From Streptomyces californicus (GTDB lineage: Bacteria; Actinomycetota; Actinomycetes; Streptomycetales; Streptomycetaceae): a DNA stretch of 64,000 nt. A program made the position numbers and the translations under genes. The notes under the pieces were generated by a model that was not told where the DNA came from, did not search any database, and was given only the letters and a program-made list of their open reading frames with translations. Location of the stretch: the NCBI RefSeq assembly GCF_000717645.1, contig NZ_JNZZ01000004.1, forward strand, positions 1-64,000, written 5' to 3'. This document shows, piece after piece, positions 24,278 to 31,916 of this stretch. How positions within the stretch are numbered: position 1 is the stretch's first letter; each line of letters starts with the position of its first letter.

Positions 24278-26848
24278 TCAGATCAGGCCGTCCCACATTT
24301 GCTCCAGCACCACCGACCACCAGCTCTCCGGCGACGCCAGCGCCGCCGGGTCCAACGCCACCAGCTGTGCCTGGAAATCGACGGTCCAACGCCCCGCCTG
24401 CTCCGGCGTCAGCCCGAACCGCAGCCGCCACATCCGGCCCAGCAGCGCCATCGACCGCACGAACTCCGGCAGCCCCGTGTTCACGAACTGCGGCGGAACC
24501 GACTGCCCGCCGGGCCCCGCCTCCACCGGCACGGCCACGATGTTCGCCGTGCCGTACTGCACACAGATCGCCTTGCCGAAGTCGGTGCCCATCACCAGGT
24601 ACGACCCCGCGTCCGGCGCCGCCTGCACCTGCCGCTGCGCCGCCAGCTCGCCCAGCGTCGGCACCACCGGCTGACCCGGCTGCGCCCAGAAGAACGGCCC
24701 GAAATCGGCGGGCAGCCCCGCCCACACCAGCGTGCGCGCGACGACCTCCGGCACCCCCTGACGGGACACCGCCCGCTGGTCGAACCGCAGGATGCCCTGC
24801 GGACCGAACGCCTGCGCCAGCTCCTCGGCCACCGCCTCCGGCGGCAGCGCGGGCGCGGGCGGCATCTGCGGCAGCGGCGCCCGCACCGGCGCGGGCCGCG
24901 CCGGGCCGTCCGCGACCTGGTGCAGCTCGCCCTGGTGCGTCAGCAGATGCTGCATGCCCTGCTGCCGGCTCGCGTGATCCGTGCCGTACGGGGCGACGCT
25001 GGTGATCCGCACCTGCGGCCAGGTCTCCCGGATCATCCGCGCGCAGTACCCGCCCGGCAGCTCACAGGACTCCAGCTCGGTGTGCAGCTCGATGACCTGC
25101 TGCGGCGGCACGTTCATCGCCCGCAGCTCGTGCAGCATCTGCCACTCGGGGTGCGGCGTGCCCGGCGCCGAGCGGCGGATCAGCTGCTGCTCACTGCCGT
25201 CCGGCGCCCGGAACCGCAGCACGGCCTGGTAGCCGGGGCCCACGGTCGGCTGACCGGTGGGCTGCTGCGGATAGCCGTACGCCGGGGGCGGCGGGGTGTG
25301 CCCGCCCGGCGGCGGAGTGTGCGCGCCCGGCGGCGGCACCGGCGCGCCCGGCGGCGGACCGGGCGGACCCGGCGGCCGCGGTACGGAACCGGGAACCCCG
25401 CCGTGCGAACCCCCGGGCGGACCGACCTGGCCCGGCGCGGCGAACATCGTCTCCGCGTGGTGCACCCCACCCCCCGGAGGCGGCGTCGCCCCCGGCGGCG
25501 GACCCGGCGGACCGGGCGGCTGCGGCGCACCCGGAACCCCGGGCGGACCCGGCGGCTGCGGAACACCCGGAGCACCCGGCGGGCCCGGCGGCCGGGGCGC
25601 GCCCGGAACACCCGCACCGATACTGCTCCCGTCCGCGAGCATCGTCGCGGCATGGTGCACCCCGCCGCCCGGAGGCGGCGTGGCACCGGGAGGACCGGGG
25701 GGCGCGGGCGGACCGGGCGGCGGCGTGGCGCCCGGCGGACCGGGCGGACCCGGCGGGGTGGCCCCGGGCGGGCCGAGCTGGGAGACGAGCTGCGTCGGCA
25801 CGTACCCGCCCGCCGGAGCGCCGGGCGCACCCGGGCCCGACGGCGGCGGCGTCGCACCGGGCGGCATCCCGGGAACCCCCGGCGCACCGGGCGGCGGCGG
25901 AGTCGCCGCACCGCCCCCGCGCGCCCCGCGCGGCGGCGCCACGGCCTTGCTGGTCGCCGCGTCCGCGATGTCACCGGCCCCCTCGGGAGCCCCGCCGTCC
26001 GGCCGCAGCGCCGGCGCCACCTGCGTACGCGGCAGCTGGCTGCCCCCCGACATCAGCGCGGTGGGCGCCTCCGCCGGAACGACCGGCGGCGGCGCCTCCT
26101 CGTCGTCCGTGCCCGACAGCGGCGGCGCGAACACCGTCGCGGGCAGCGGAACCGCCCCGTCGTCGGAGTCGGAGTTGGTGTCCGTACCCGCCCACGGAGT
26201 CACCCCGGCGGGCACCCCGTCCTGCGCGGTCGGCTCATGGTCGACATCGCCACCGGCGGCCGGGGTCACCGGGGCCGGAACCGCGTCGGAGGGCCCGGCC
26301 GCCGCAGCCGCAGCCGGGGCCGACGCGGCATCCGCACCGCCACCCGCCGAAGCTCCGCCACCCGCCGTTGCGCCGCCACGCGCCGGAACACCCGAGTCCG
26401 CCGGAACACCCGCGTCCGCCCGCGCCGCGTCGGCCGCCTCACGCCGCTCCGCACGGTGATCCGGAATCCCCAGCTTGTCCGCCGCCTCCTGAAGCCACTC
26501 CGGCGGCGTCAACAAGAACGACGTCTGATTCAGATCCACCCGCTGCGCCGGCTCCGGAGCCGGCTCCGGCGCACCCGCCGAACCCCCGTACTCCTCCTCG
26601 TACCGCCGGATCACCTCACCCACCGGCAGCCCCGGCCACAACGTCGCCTCACCACTGTCCCGGGCGATCACCAACCGCTGACGGCCCCCGTCCGAAACAG
26701 GCCCCTCCGGACGGTCCTCCGCCCACACCACGAAACCCAGCTCGAACTCACGGACCCGCACCTCGCGGTGCTGATACGCGGGCACGTCACCGTTGACCCA
26801 CTCATCGGCCCGCTCCTGCGCCTGCGCGAACGTCACCACCGCGCTCAC
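24278..26848 (-). CDS. YrhB-like/Imm35 domain, collagen-like linker, nucleotide-deaminase domain and SUKH-4 immunity domain
   Basis: 856 aa, four parts. Residues 1-90 resemble the YrhB/Imm35 immunity fold (ADEWVNGDVPAYQHREV, VIRRYEEEYGG). Residues about 100-530 are disordered, with Gly-Pro-Pro repeats and short Thr-containing motifs. Residues about 535-640 look like a deaminase-fold toxin domain: HTE (active-site H-x-E) followed by SCELPGGYC, giving the paired metal cysteines. Residues about 670-856 match SUKH-4 (PADFGPFFWAQPG, YLVMGTDFGKAICV, WTVDFQAQL). Thus a deaminase domain and immunity domains lie in one chain. No signal peptide. ATG 26848 overlaps the upstream SUKH gene stop by 4 nt. 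Confidence 0.75.
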   Translation of the reverse strand: MSAVVTFAQAQERADEWVNGDVPAYQHREVRVREFELGFVVWAEDRPEGPVSDGGRQRLVIARDSGEATLWPGLPVGEVIRRYEEEYGGSAGAPEPAPEPAQRVDLNQTSFLLTPPEWLQEAADKLGIPDHRAERREAADAARADAGVPADSGVPARGGATAGGGASAGGGADAASAPAAAAAAGPSDAVPAPVTPAAGGDVDHEPTAQDGVPAGVTPWAGTDTNSDSDDGAVPLPATVFAPPLSGTDDEEAPPPVVPAEAPTALMSGGSQLPRTQVAPALRPDGGAPEGAGDIADAATSKAVAPPRGARGGGAATPPPPGAPGVPGMPPGATPPPSGPGAPGAPAGGYVPTQLVSQLGPPGATPPGPPGPPGATPPPGPPAPPGPPGATPPPGGGVHHAATMLADGSSIGAGVPGAPRPPGPPGAPGVPQPPGPPGVPGAPQPPGPPGPPPGATPPPGGGVHHAETMFAAPGQVGPPGGSHGGVPGSVPRPPGPPGPPPGAPVPPPGAHTPPPGGHTPPPPAYGYPQQPTGQPTVGPGYQAVLRFRAPDGSEQQLIRRSAPGTPHPEWQMLHELRAMNVPPQQVIELHTELESCELPGGYCARMIRETWPQVRITSVAPYGTDHASRQQGMQHLLTHQGELHQVADGPARPAPVRAPLPQMPPAPALPPEAVAEELAQAFGPQGILRFDQRAVSRQGVPEVVARTLVWAGLPADFGPFFWAQPGQPVVPTLGELAAQRQVQAAPDAGSYLVMGTDFGKAICVQYGTANIVAVPVEAGPGGQSVPPQFVNTGLPEFVRSMALLGRMWRLRFGLTPEQAGRWTVDFQAQLVALDPAALASPESWWSVVLEQMWDGLI
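25290..25880. repeat. Gly-Pro-Pro coding low-complexity repeats
   Basis: The linker of the deaminase/SUKH-4 gene is built from degenerate GGCGGACCC-like triplet runs giving G-P-P and P-P-G series. Two longer near-identical blocks, near 25450-25480 and 25645-25680, encode GGGVHHAETM and GGGVHHAATM. Confidence 0.7.
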
Positions 26849-27822
26849 CCCTCCACCGGGACGACGCGCGCGAAGCCGCCGTCCACCATCAGGTTCGCCA
26901 CGGTCTCCAGCTCCGGCGGATTGCCCGCCAACCGCCCCAGGAACACGTCGAAGTCCTCACCACAGGGCAGCAACAGCCGCTCCACCCGGTCCTGGACACT
27001 CCAACCGTCCCGGTCCCGGGCATCGTCGTACGGGCAGAACCACACCGAACCCGGATCCTGACCGCGCACCTTCACCGCCAGAATCCCGCCCTGCACGAAC
27101 GCCACACCCAGATAGTCCTTGGTGAAATGGTCCCGCAGGCACTTGTTCACATACACCAGGTCGTTCATCGCGGCCTCGTCGCGCACCGTGAAGAACGGCT
27201 GATCCACCAGCAGCCCCAGCTCCGCGTCCAACGCCGCGCCCACCGGAGCCGAACCGCCCGCCGCCTTCAGGAACGACCGGTACGCACCCGGCAGCCGGTA
27301 CCCGAGATCCTCCTCGACCCCCTGCACCTGCTGCTCGCTCACCGCCACCGCGCCCTTCGGCAACCGGAAGTGCGCCGGACGCGTCTCCTGCAACGGCCGC
27401 GTACCGCGCCGCTCCAGATCCACGTCCGTCCCCGCAAGACCCCCGTGATGACGCAGCAGCGCCTTCACCTCCACCGGCACCAACTCCATCCGCCGGCCAC
27501 CGGGCACGTGATGCCACGTCCAGCCGTGCGGCGTCGCCACCGCGGGAATCGTGTCCCACAACTCGTGCCCGGCCGCCGCCATCGCCGCGTTCGCCGACAC
27601 GTAATCCGTCAGACGCAACTCGTCGACACCGAAACCCGGAGGCGGATCGGCGATCTCCGCCGCCGCGCGCGCGTACGGCGAGAAGACCGGGTGACCGCTC
27701 CCGTCCATCCGCACCCCGCCGGGATGCCGGGACGCCCGGACCGGGTCCGGGAAGTTCACGACCTGCCCGGCATAGGCGGCGTTCGGTGGCGCGGCTTGCT
27801 GCCCGAGCCGACCTGTCGTCAT
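26845..27822 (-). CDS. WHH-type HNH nuclease domain fused to SMI1/KNR4 (SUKH) immunity domain
   Basis: 325 aa. Residues about 95-140 contain GWTWHHVPGGRRMELVP and, 9 residues on, LRHHGG, the pattern of WHH/HNH-EndoVII nuclease toxins (W-H-H, M-x-L-V-P, H-x-G-G). Residues about 180-325 are a SUKH domain (QVQGVEEDLGYRLPGAYRSF, ending before WFCPYDD and the FLGRLAGN helix). Such toxin and immunity folds usually occur on separate neighbouring proteins; here they are one chain without a secretion signal. ATG 27822 was preferred (GGGGG site at 9 nt) to an upstream start at 27879. The stop overlaps the next gene, so the two are translated together. Confidence 0.78.
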   Translation of the reverse strand: MTTGRLGQQAAPPNAAYAGQVVNFPDPVRASRHPGGVRMDGSGHPVFSPYARAAAEIADPPPGFGVDELRLTDYVSANAAMAAAGHELWDTIPAVATPHGWTWHHVPGGRRMELVPVEVKALLRHHGGLAGTDVDLERRGTRPLQETRPAHFRLPKGAVAVSEQQVQGVEEDLGYRLPGAYRSFLKAAGGSAPVGAALDAELGLLVDQPFFTVRDEAAMNDLVYVNKCLRDHFTKDYLGVAFVQGGILAVKVRGQDPGSVWFCPYDDARDRDGWSVQDRVERLLLPCGEDFDVFLGRLAGNPPELETVANLMVDGGFARVVPVEG

Positions 27823-28058
27823 GGCTGATGCCCCCTGCTGCGTCCGGTGTTCCGCACAGCCTAAGCGGTGGCGCGACACGGCCCCCTGGCCCCGCCGCCA
27901 CCATCACCAACGGTCACATTCGGATGACGGTGAGGCGACGATCGGACCCCTCAACACGACACGCGGGCCCGTTTCCCCGACCCAGCTTCCCCACCACCTG
28001 GCACATTTGGCAGGCTGTCCCCGCAACTCGGGGGATTGCAGGGAGGGACGTCAGCACG

Positions 28059-28583
28059 ATGCAAACCGCACAAACCGTCACATCAGGGGACCCGCGCCTC
28101 AGCTGGAGCACCACCGAAACCAGCCGCGCACCCCGACTGATCCACCGCCGCGACGGGATCCTCCCCGCCGTGGCCGCCGCCCTGTCCGTCCGCGGCGAGA
28201 CACTGACCTGCACCGCCGGCAAGGGCGACCAGCCACCCGCCCTGCACCCACTCGTCCAGGACTTCCTCGACACCCTCCCCATCAACCGGCGCGAACGCTT
28301 CACCGGCCGCTGCCCCGAAGCCATACTGCTCTCCCGCCAGCTCACCGCCGCCGAGAGCGGACGCTCCAAACGCGCCCAGCGCAAACCCCTCACCAACGGC
28401 GAAGCCCGCCGCGCCCTCAAACACTCCCGCATCACCGCCCGCCGCATCCGCGAGGACGGCGACCCCCTCCACGGCAGCTACGCACCCCCCTGCCGCTCCT
28501 GCTCCGCCCTCCTGTCCCACTTCGGCGTACGCCCCGTCGACCTCACCGCCACCGGCACCGCCACCTCCGCCGAGAAGGGCTGA
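28059..28583 (+). CDS. YwqJ-like deaminase-fold protein
   Basis: 174 aa, ATG with GGAGGG site 11 nt upstream. Residues about 88-100 read FTGRCPEAILLSRQL and residues about 147-155 read PPCRSCSALL: the C-P-E and P-C-x-x-C motifs of the YwqJ group of the cytidine-deaminase fold, which includes toxin domains of polymorphic systems. It is a free-standing domain with a short N-terminal extension and no signal peptide. Next gene, 11 nt downstream, is a SUKH-3 immunity-type protein, arguing for a toxin/immunity pair. Divergent from the WHH-SUKH operon with 236 nt between. Confidence 0.78.
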   Translation: MQTAQTVTSGDPRLSWSTTETSRAPRLIHRRDGILPAVAAALSVRGETLTCTAGKGDQPPALHPLVQDFLDTLPINRRERFTGRCPEAILLSRQLTAAESGRSKRAQRKPLTNGEARRALKHSRITARRIREDGDPLHGSYAPPCRSCSALLSHFGVRPVDLTATGTATSAEKG

Positions 28584-28594
28584 CCGGTCCACCC

Positions 28595-29095
28595 ATGCAC
28601 GACCACCACCAGAACACCTCCACCACCCGCTTCCCCGTCGCCGTCGACGCCGCCCTGCGCGAAGCCGACTGGCAACCCGGCCGCTGGGACATCCGCCAGG
28701 CCGAGGAATGGGCCGACGCCCTGCGCTCCCACACCTCCCCCGCCGGCCACCGGCACGCCGTCTTCCCGGCCGCCGTCGAAGCCTGGGCCGAATTCGGCGG
28801 CCTCCACATCACCGCCACCGCCGCGGGCCGCCACATCGCGCCCACCACGGTCTACATCGACCCCCTGTACGGCCTCCACCTCGCCCGCACACTCGGCGAC
28901 CTCAGCCGCGCCCTGGAAACCGAGGTCAGCCCACTCGGAGCCGAGGGCGACGAACAGGCCGTCCTCGCCATCGACGCCGAAGGACGCGTCTACAGCATCG
29001 ACCACACCGGCGACTGGTTCCTCGGCCAGGACATCGACGAAGCCCTCGCCACCCTGATCACCGGCACCCAACCGGCCCGCCTCACCTCCGCCTGA
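28595..29095 (+). CDS. SUKH-3 domain immunity-type protein
   Basis: 166 aa. Begins with FPVAVDAALREADWQPGR and continues AVEAWAEFGGLHI, ending with VYSIDHTGDWFLGQDIDEAL, all typical of SUKH-3 proteins. Expected to bind and neutralise a cognate toxin, probably the YwqJ-like protein encoded immediately before it. Cytoplasmic: no signal peptide or helix. Start has only a weak ribosome-binding site, consistent with coupling to the upstream gene. Confidence 0.82.
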   Translation: MHDHHQNTSTTRFPVAVDAALREADWQPGRWDIRQAEEWADALRSHTSPAGHRHAVFPAAVEAWAEFGGLHITATAAGRHIAPTTVYIDPLYGLHLARTLGDLSRALETEVSPLGAEGDEQAVLAIDAEGRVYSIDHTGDWFLGQDIDEALATLITGTQPARLTSA

Positions 29096-29158
29096 CCAAC
29101 ACACGCCCCCACGCCCGGCCCCCTGCGAACCCATGCCGGCGCACCGGTACGTCCGGGC

Positions 29159-29854
29159 TCACGAAGCAGTGAACTCGGCCGTGACGAGAAGGGTGACAGC
29201 GGACCTGGGACCGTCACCGGCAGGCAGCTCCGCGGCGCGGATGCCGGTGAACCCGGCCTGCTCCAAGAGCTTGGCCCACACGTGCTCCTGCAGCACCCAC
29301 CGGTACATGGTGGCGCTCTCGCCCCCCGGGGTCTTCGCCTCCACTTCTGCGGCCGTGACGTCCGGCTGCGCGGGCTTGCCGGACAGGTAGTGAGCAAGGG
29401 TGGAGAAAACCAGACGCCCACCGGGACGCAGCCCGCAGGCCGCAGCCGGGATCACTTCGCGGGGGTCGGTGAAGTCCACCGCGCCGAAGTGGCTGTAGAG
29501 CACGTCGTAGGCGCCCGGGTTCACGCGAAGGTGGGCAACGACGTCCGCGTGGACGAGGCGCAGGCGCGGAGCGAGGTCGGCGTACAGGCCGGTAGCCATG
29601 TCGTACTGGGCCGGGGAGGCGTCCACGGCGTCGATCCGGCCGGGGGCGTGGTGCACGGCCAGGTACGCGGCGTGACGGGCGGTACCGGCGCCGAGGTCGG
29701 CCAGGGTCTTACCGGTGAGGTCACCGAGGACTTCCGGGCCCGGCCCATCCTGCTGACTCCACGTCCAGCGGAACGAGTCGGGGACGGCGTGGTCCCGCTC
29801 GGCGCGGGTCCGGCCGTAGTGGTGCCATAGGTCTGCGGTCGTCACCCGGGTCAT
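29159..29854 (-). CDS. SAM-dependent class I methyltransferase
   Basis: 231 aa. SAM-binding motif I LADLGAGTARHAAYLA (about 50-65), motif II acid in IDAVDASPAQYD, motif IV region YDVLYSHFGAVDF, and C-terminal LRPGGRLVFSTLAHY. The LRPGGRLVFSTL stretch and length resemble UbiE/Methyltransf_11 proteins. Substrate unknown. Separated from the SUKH-3 gene by 63 nt (converging) and from its upstream neighbour by 107 nt; probably accessory. Confidence 0.9.
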   Translation of the reverse strand: MTRVTTADLWHHYGRTRAERDHAVPDSFRWTWSQQDGPGPEVLGDLTGKTLADLGAGTARHAAYLAVHHAPGRIDAVDASPAQYDMATGLYADLAPRLRLVHADVVAHLRVNPGAYDVLYSHFGAVDFTDPREVIPAAACGLRPGGRLVFSTLAHYLSGKPAQPDVTAAEVEAKTPGGESATMYRWVLQEHVWAKLLEQAGFTGIRAAELPAGDGPRSAVTLLVTAEFTAS

Positions 29855-29961
29855 CCTGGTGGCACCGCGCGCGGGCCGCTGCCGGTTTCGGTGAAGGTCA
29901 CCCGAGCGTGCCTCAGCGGCCCGAGCCGCAGGCCCGAACCGCCGAGGACGTCACGCGGTGG

Positions 29962-30426
29962 TCAGTGCGAGTCGTTACCCGGGTGGCAGGGGCCGCACTC
30001 GGCGGCGTCCTCCCACAGCGGGAGATCCACCTCCCACCCGGCGCGGGCGACGAGATGGGCGGTCCTGACGACCGACCCGTCGTTCTTCATCTCGGCCTTG
30101 GGCACGTGGTGCAGGAAGTGGCCGTCGTTGTACTTGTCGCACAACTCGGCGTAGGCGACGGTATCCAGGATGATCGTGTGGACGCCGATGTCCACGAGCC
30201 TGCTCGGGGCGAGCCCCAGGCCATCGCCGCGGAGGGACATGGCGGTGAGCAGGTAGGCATAGCCCTGGCCGAGGACACGGGTGGCCATGACGGAGTCGTA
30301 CGGGTAGTCCCGCATCAACAGGCCAACCTGCTTCTCCCAGAGGTCCGCCGGAACGATGCCGCGGGGAGAGCGGGCCGGGCCGGTCACCGGGTCGGCGGTG
30401 ACGGGGGTTTCGGCTGCGGTTGCCAT
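29962..30426 (-). CDS. Glycine-rich-domain-type protein of unknown function
   Basis: 154 aa, ATG with GGGAGG. Residues about 75-115 carry the family signature LAPSRLVDIGVHTIILDT then CDKYNDGHFLHHVP; in homologues I recall the first part as VDIGWHTFLLYT, so Trp is replaced by Val here while the histidines remain and could bind a metal. Such proteins are encoded beside XRE/TPR regulators in Streptomyces, as here (divergent regulator at 30614), and their role is undefined. The C terminus holds CGPCHPG, a short Cys pair. Confidence 0.7.
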   Translation of the reverse strand: MATAAETPVTADPVTGPARSPRGIVPADLWEKQVGLLMRDYPYDSVMATRVLGQGYAYLLTAMSLRGDGLGLAPSRLVDIGVHTIILDTVAYAELCDKYNDGHFLHHVPKAEMKNDGSVVRTAHLVARAGWEVDLPLWEDAAECGPCHPGNDSH

Positions 30427-30519
30427 GGTGCCTCCCTCGGACGGTGCCCCGCGAGGTGCGGGGCGATGTAACGAGAACACCGCACCCGGCAGCCCGCCGG
30501 CGACCAACTGGCTCTCCGC

Positions 30520-30544
30520 GCAAGCCTCTTGCATGTCGTGCAAG
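30520..30544. promoter_or_regulatory. Three alternating CTTGC/GCAAG half-sites between divergent genes
   Basis: GCAAG (30520-30524), CTTGCA (30528-30533) and TGCAAG (30539-30544) alternate in orientation; the last two form a perfect 6-bp inverted repeat around TGTCG. It lies midway between the glycine-rich-domain gene and the XRE regulator and is probably that regulator's operator. Confidence 0.6.
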
Positions 30545-30613
30545 CGGTCTCGACGGGTGCCGTCCCGCGCCCGTACCGTGGTGGCCCCCAGTCGTGCAGC
30601 AGGGGAGGGGCCA

Positions 30614-31912
30614 GTGCCCGGTGACCCGCTCTGGAACAGCGCGAAAGTCAGAGAGTTAGTCACTCGGCGCCGGCCGGGCGGGCTCATACGGCTGGGCCGA
30701 GAGTACCGGGGGTGGACGCTCGCCGAACTCGGCGAGCACCTGGGGTGCTCAGCGGCGACGGTCTCGCGTATGGAACGCCGCGCCCACGTCACCGACCTGA
30801 CGCTCATCCACCGGGCCGCGTCCACGGTGGGCATTCCCCGACACATCCTGGTGAGTTCTCTGGCGCCCCCCGCTCCTTCCGGTCCAGCCGCCACTAGAGT
30901 GTCGGCCAGTCCGCACGCCGAGGAGGACCCGATGCGCCGCCGCTCGCTGCTCACCGCCACGGCGACCCTCCCGGCCGCCATGCTGCTCGGCATGGACCAG
31001 GCCCTGGCCGACACTCCGCCGCCCACCGGCAGAGGAGCACTCGACGCCCGCATGGTCTCCGCACGCGAGCTGTACGACCGAGGCGCGCACACGCAGCTCC
31101 TCGGACTGCTGCCGGGCCTCCTGGCCGACGGGCACGCCGCCGCCTCCTCGCGCCGTGAGCTGGACCAGGCGCGGCTGTCCTCGGCCTACAGCCTGAGCGC
31201 CGCCCTGCTGATCAAGCTCGGTTCGTACGAGCAGGCACGCCTCACCGCCGACCGGGCGCGCACATGGGCCGAGGTGTCCGGTTCCCCGCTCGCCGCTGCC
31301 GCCGCCTCCCGTGAGTTCGCGATCGTGCTCCGCCACCAGGACCGGGGCGAGGAGGCCCAGGCCCTCATGGAGTCGGCCGCAGCCCGGGTGGAGGCGACAG
31401 GGCTGCGGACCGACGCAGCGTCCTCGGCCTACGCGCAGATGCTGTGCACGCTGGCCTACACCGCCGCCCGAGCTGGCCGGCGCACCGAGGCCCTGGCCAT
31501 GACCGAGGAGGCCCGGCACGCCGCCCGCCCCCTGCCGACCATCGCGCCCGCTGGACGTCTCTTCCCGATCAGCCCGGCGGCCGTGGACCTCTACACCGTC
31601 GGGGTCCACTGGGCTCTGGGGGACGCGGGCGCGGCGCTGGAGGCCGGACGGAACCTGCGGCCCGACCACTTCCCAACGGCCGAGCGCAAAGCACGTCTGG
31701 GGACCGACATGGCCCGTGCCTGGTGGTCCTGGGGCCGCCCGGAGCAGACCGCCCACGCGCTGCTCGACGCCCACCGCGCAAGCCCGGGTGAGGTACGGGA
31801 CCGGCCCGCCATCCGCAGCATCGTCACGGAGCTGATGCAACGGCATCCCCGGACCGCTGGTGTGCGAGAGCTGCACGTCGCCGCGTCGACCCCGGCGAGC
31901 CAGGTGTACTGA
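30614..31912 (+). CDS. XRE-family regulator with TPR-like C-terminal domain; TTA codon
   Basis: 432 aa, GTG with GGGGAGGGG. HTH at about residues 22-75 (RLGREYRGWTLAELGEHLG, SAATVSRMERR); residues 100-130 resemble a twin-arginine-like start (MRRRSLLTATATLPAAMLL) but are internal; residues about 140-430 are helical repeats (TPR-like), e.g. AYSLSAALLIKLGSYEQARL. The fold suits peptide or small-molecule sensing. Codon 15 is TTA (30656-30658), making it a likely bldA-dependent gene. Probably controls itself and the divergent gene through the half-site cluster in between. Confidence 0.85.
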   Translation: MPGDPLWNSAKVRELVTRRRPGGLIRLGREYRGWTLAELGEHLGCSAATVSRMERRAHVTDLTLIHRAASTVGIPRHILVSSLAPPAPSGPAATRVSASPHAEEDPMRRRSLLTATATLPAAMLLGMDQALADTPPPTGRGALDARMVSARELYDRGAHTQLLGLLPGLLADGHAAASSRRELDQARLSSAYSLSAALLIKLGSYEQARLTADRARTWAEVSGSPLAAAAASREFAIVLRHQDRGEEAQALMESAAARVEATGLRTDAASSAYAQMLCTLAYTAARAGRRTEALAMTEEARHAARPLPTIAPAGRLFPISPAAVDLYTVGVHWALGDAGAALEAGRNLRPDHFPTAERKARLGTDMARAWWSWGRPEQTAHALLDAHRASPGEVRDRPAIRSIVTELMQRHPRTAGVRELHVAASTPASQVY

Positions 31913-31916
31913 CCCC

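Noticed and set aside
24062..27061. 999-residue plus-strand open frame antisense to the SUKH operon
   Set aside because: Arg/His/Pro-rich shadow; no ribosome-binding site or family motif, while the minus strand carries recognisable domains.
30914..31010. Twin-arginine-like segment MRRRSLLTATATLPAAMLL as a start of a separate secreted protein
   Set aside because: In frame with the upstream HTH, which has a better ribosome-binding site; treated as internal to the XRE/TPR regulator, although a domain boundary lies here.
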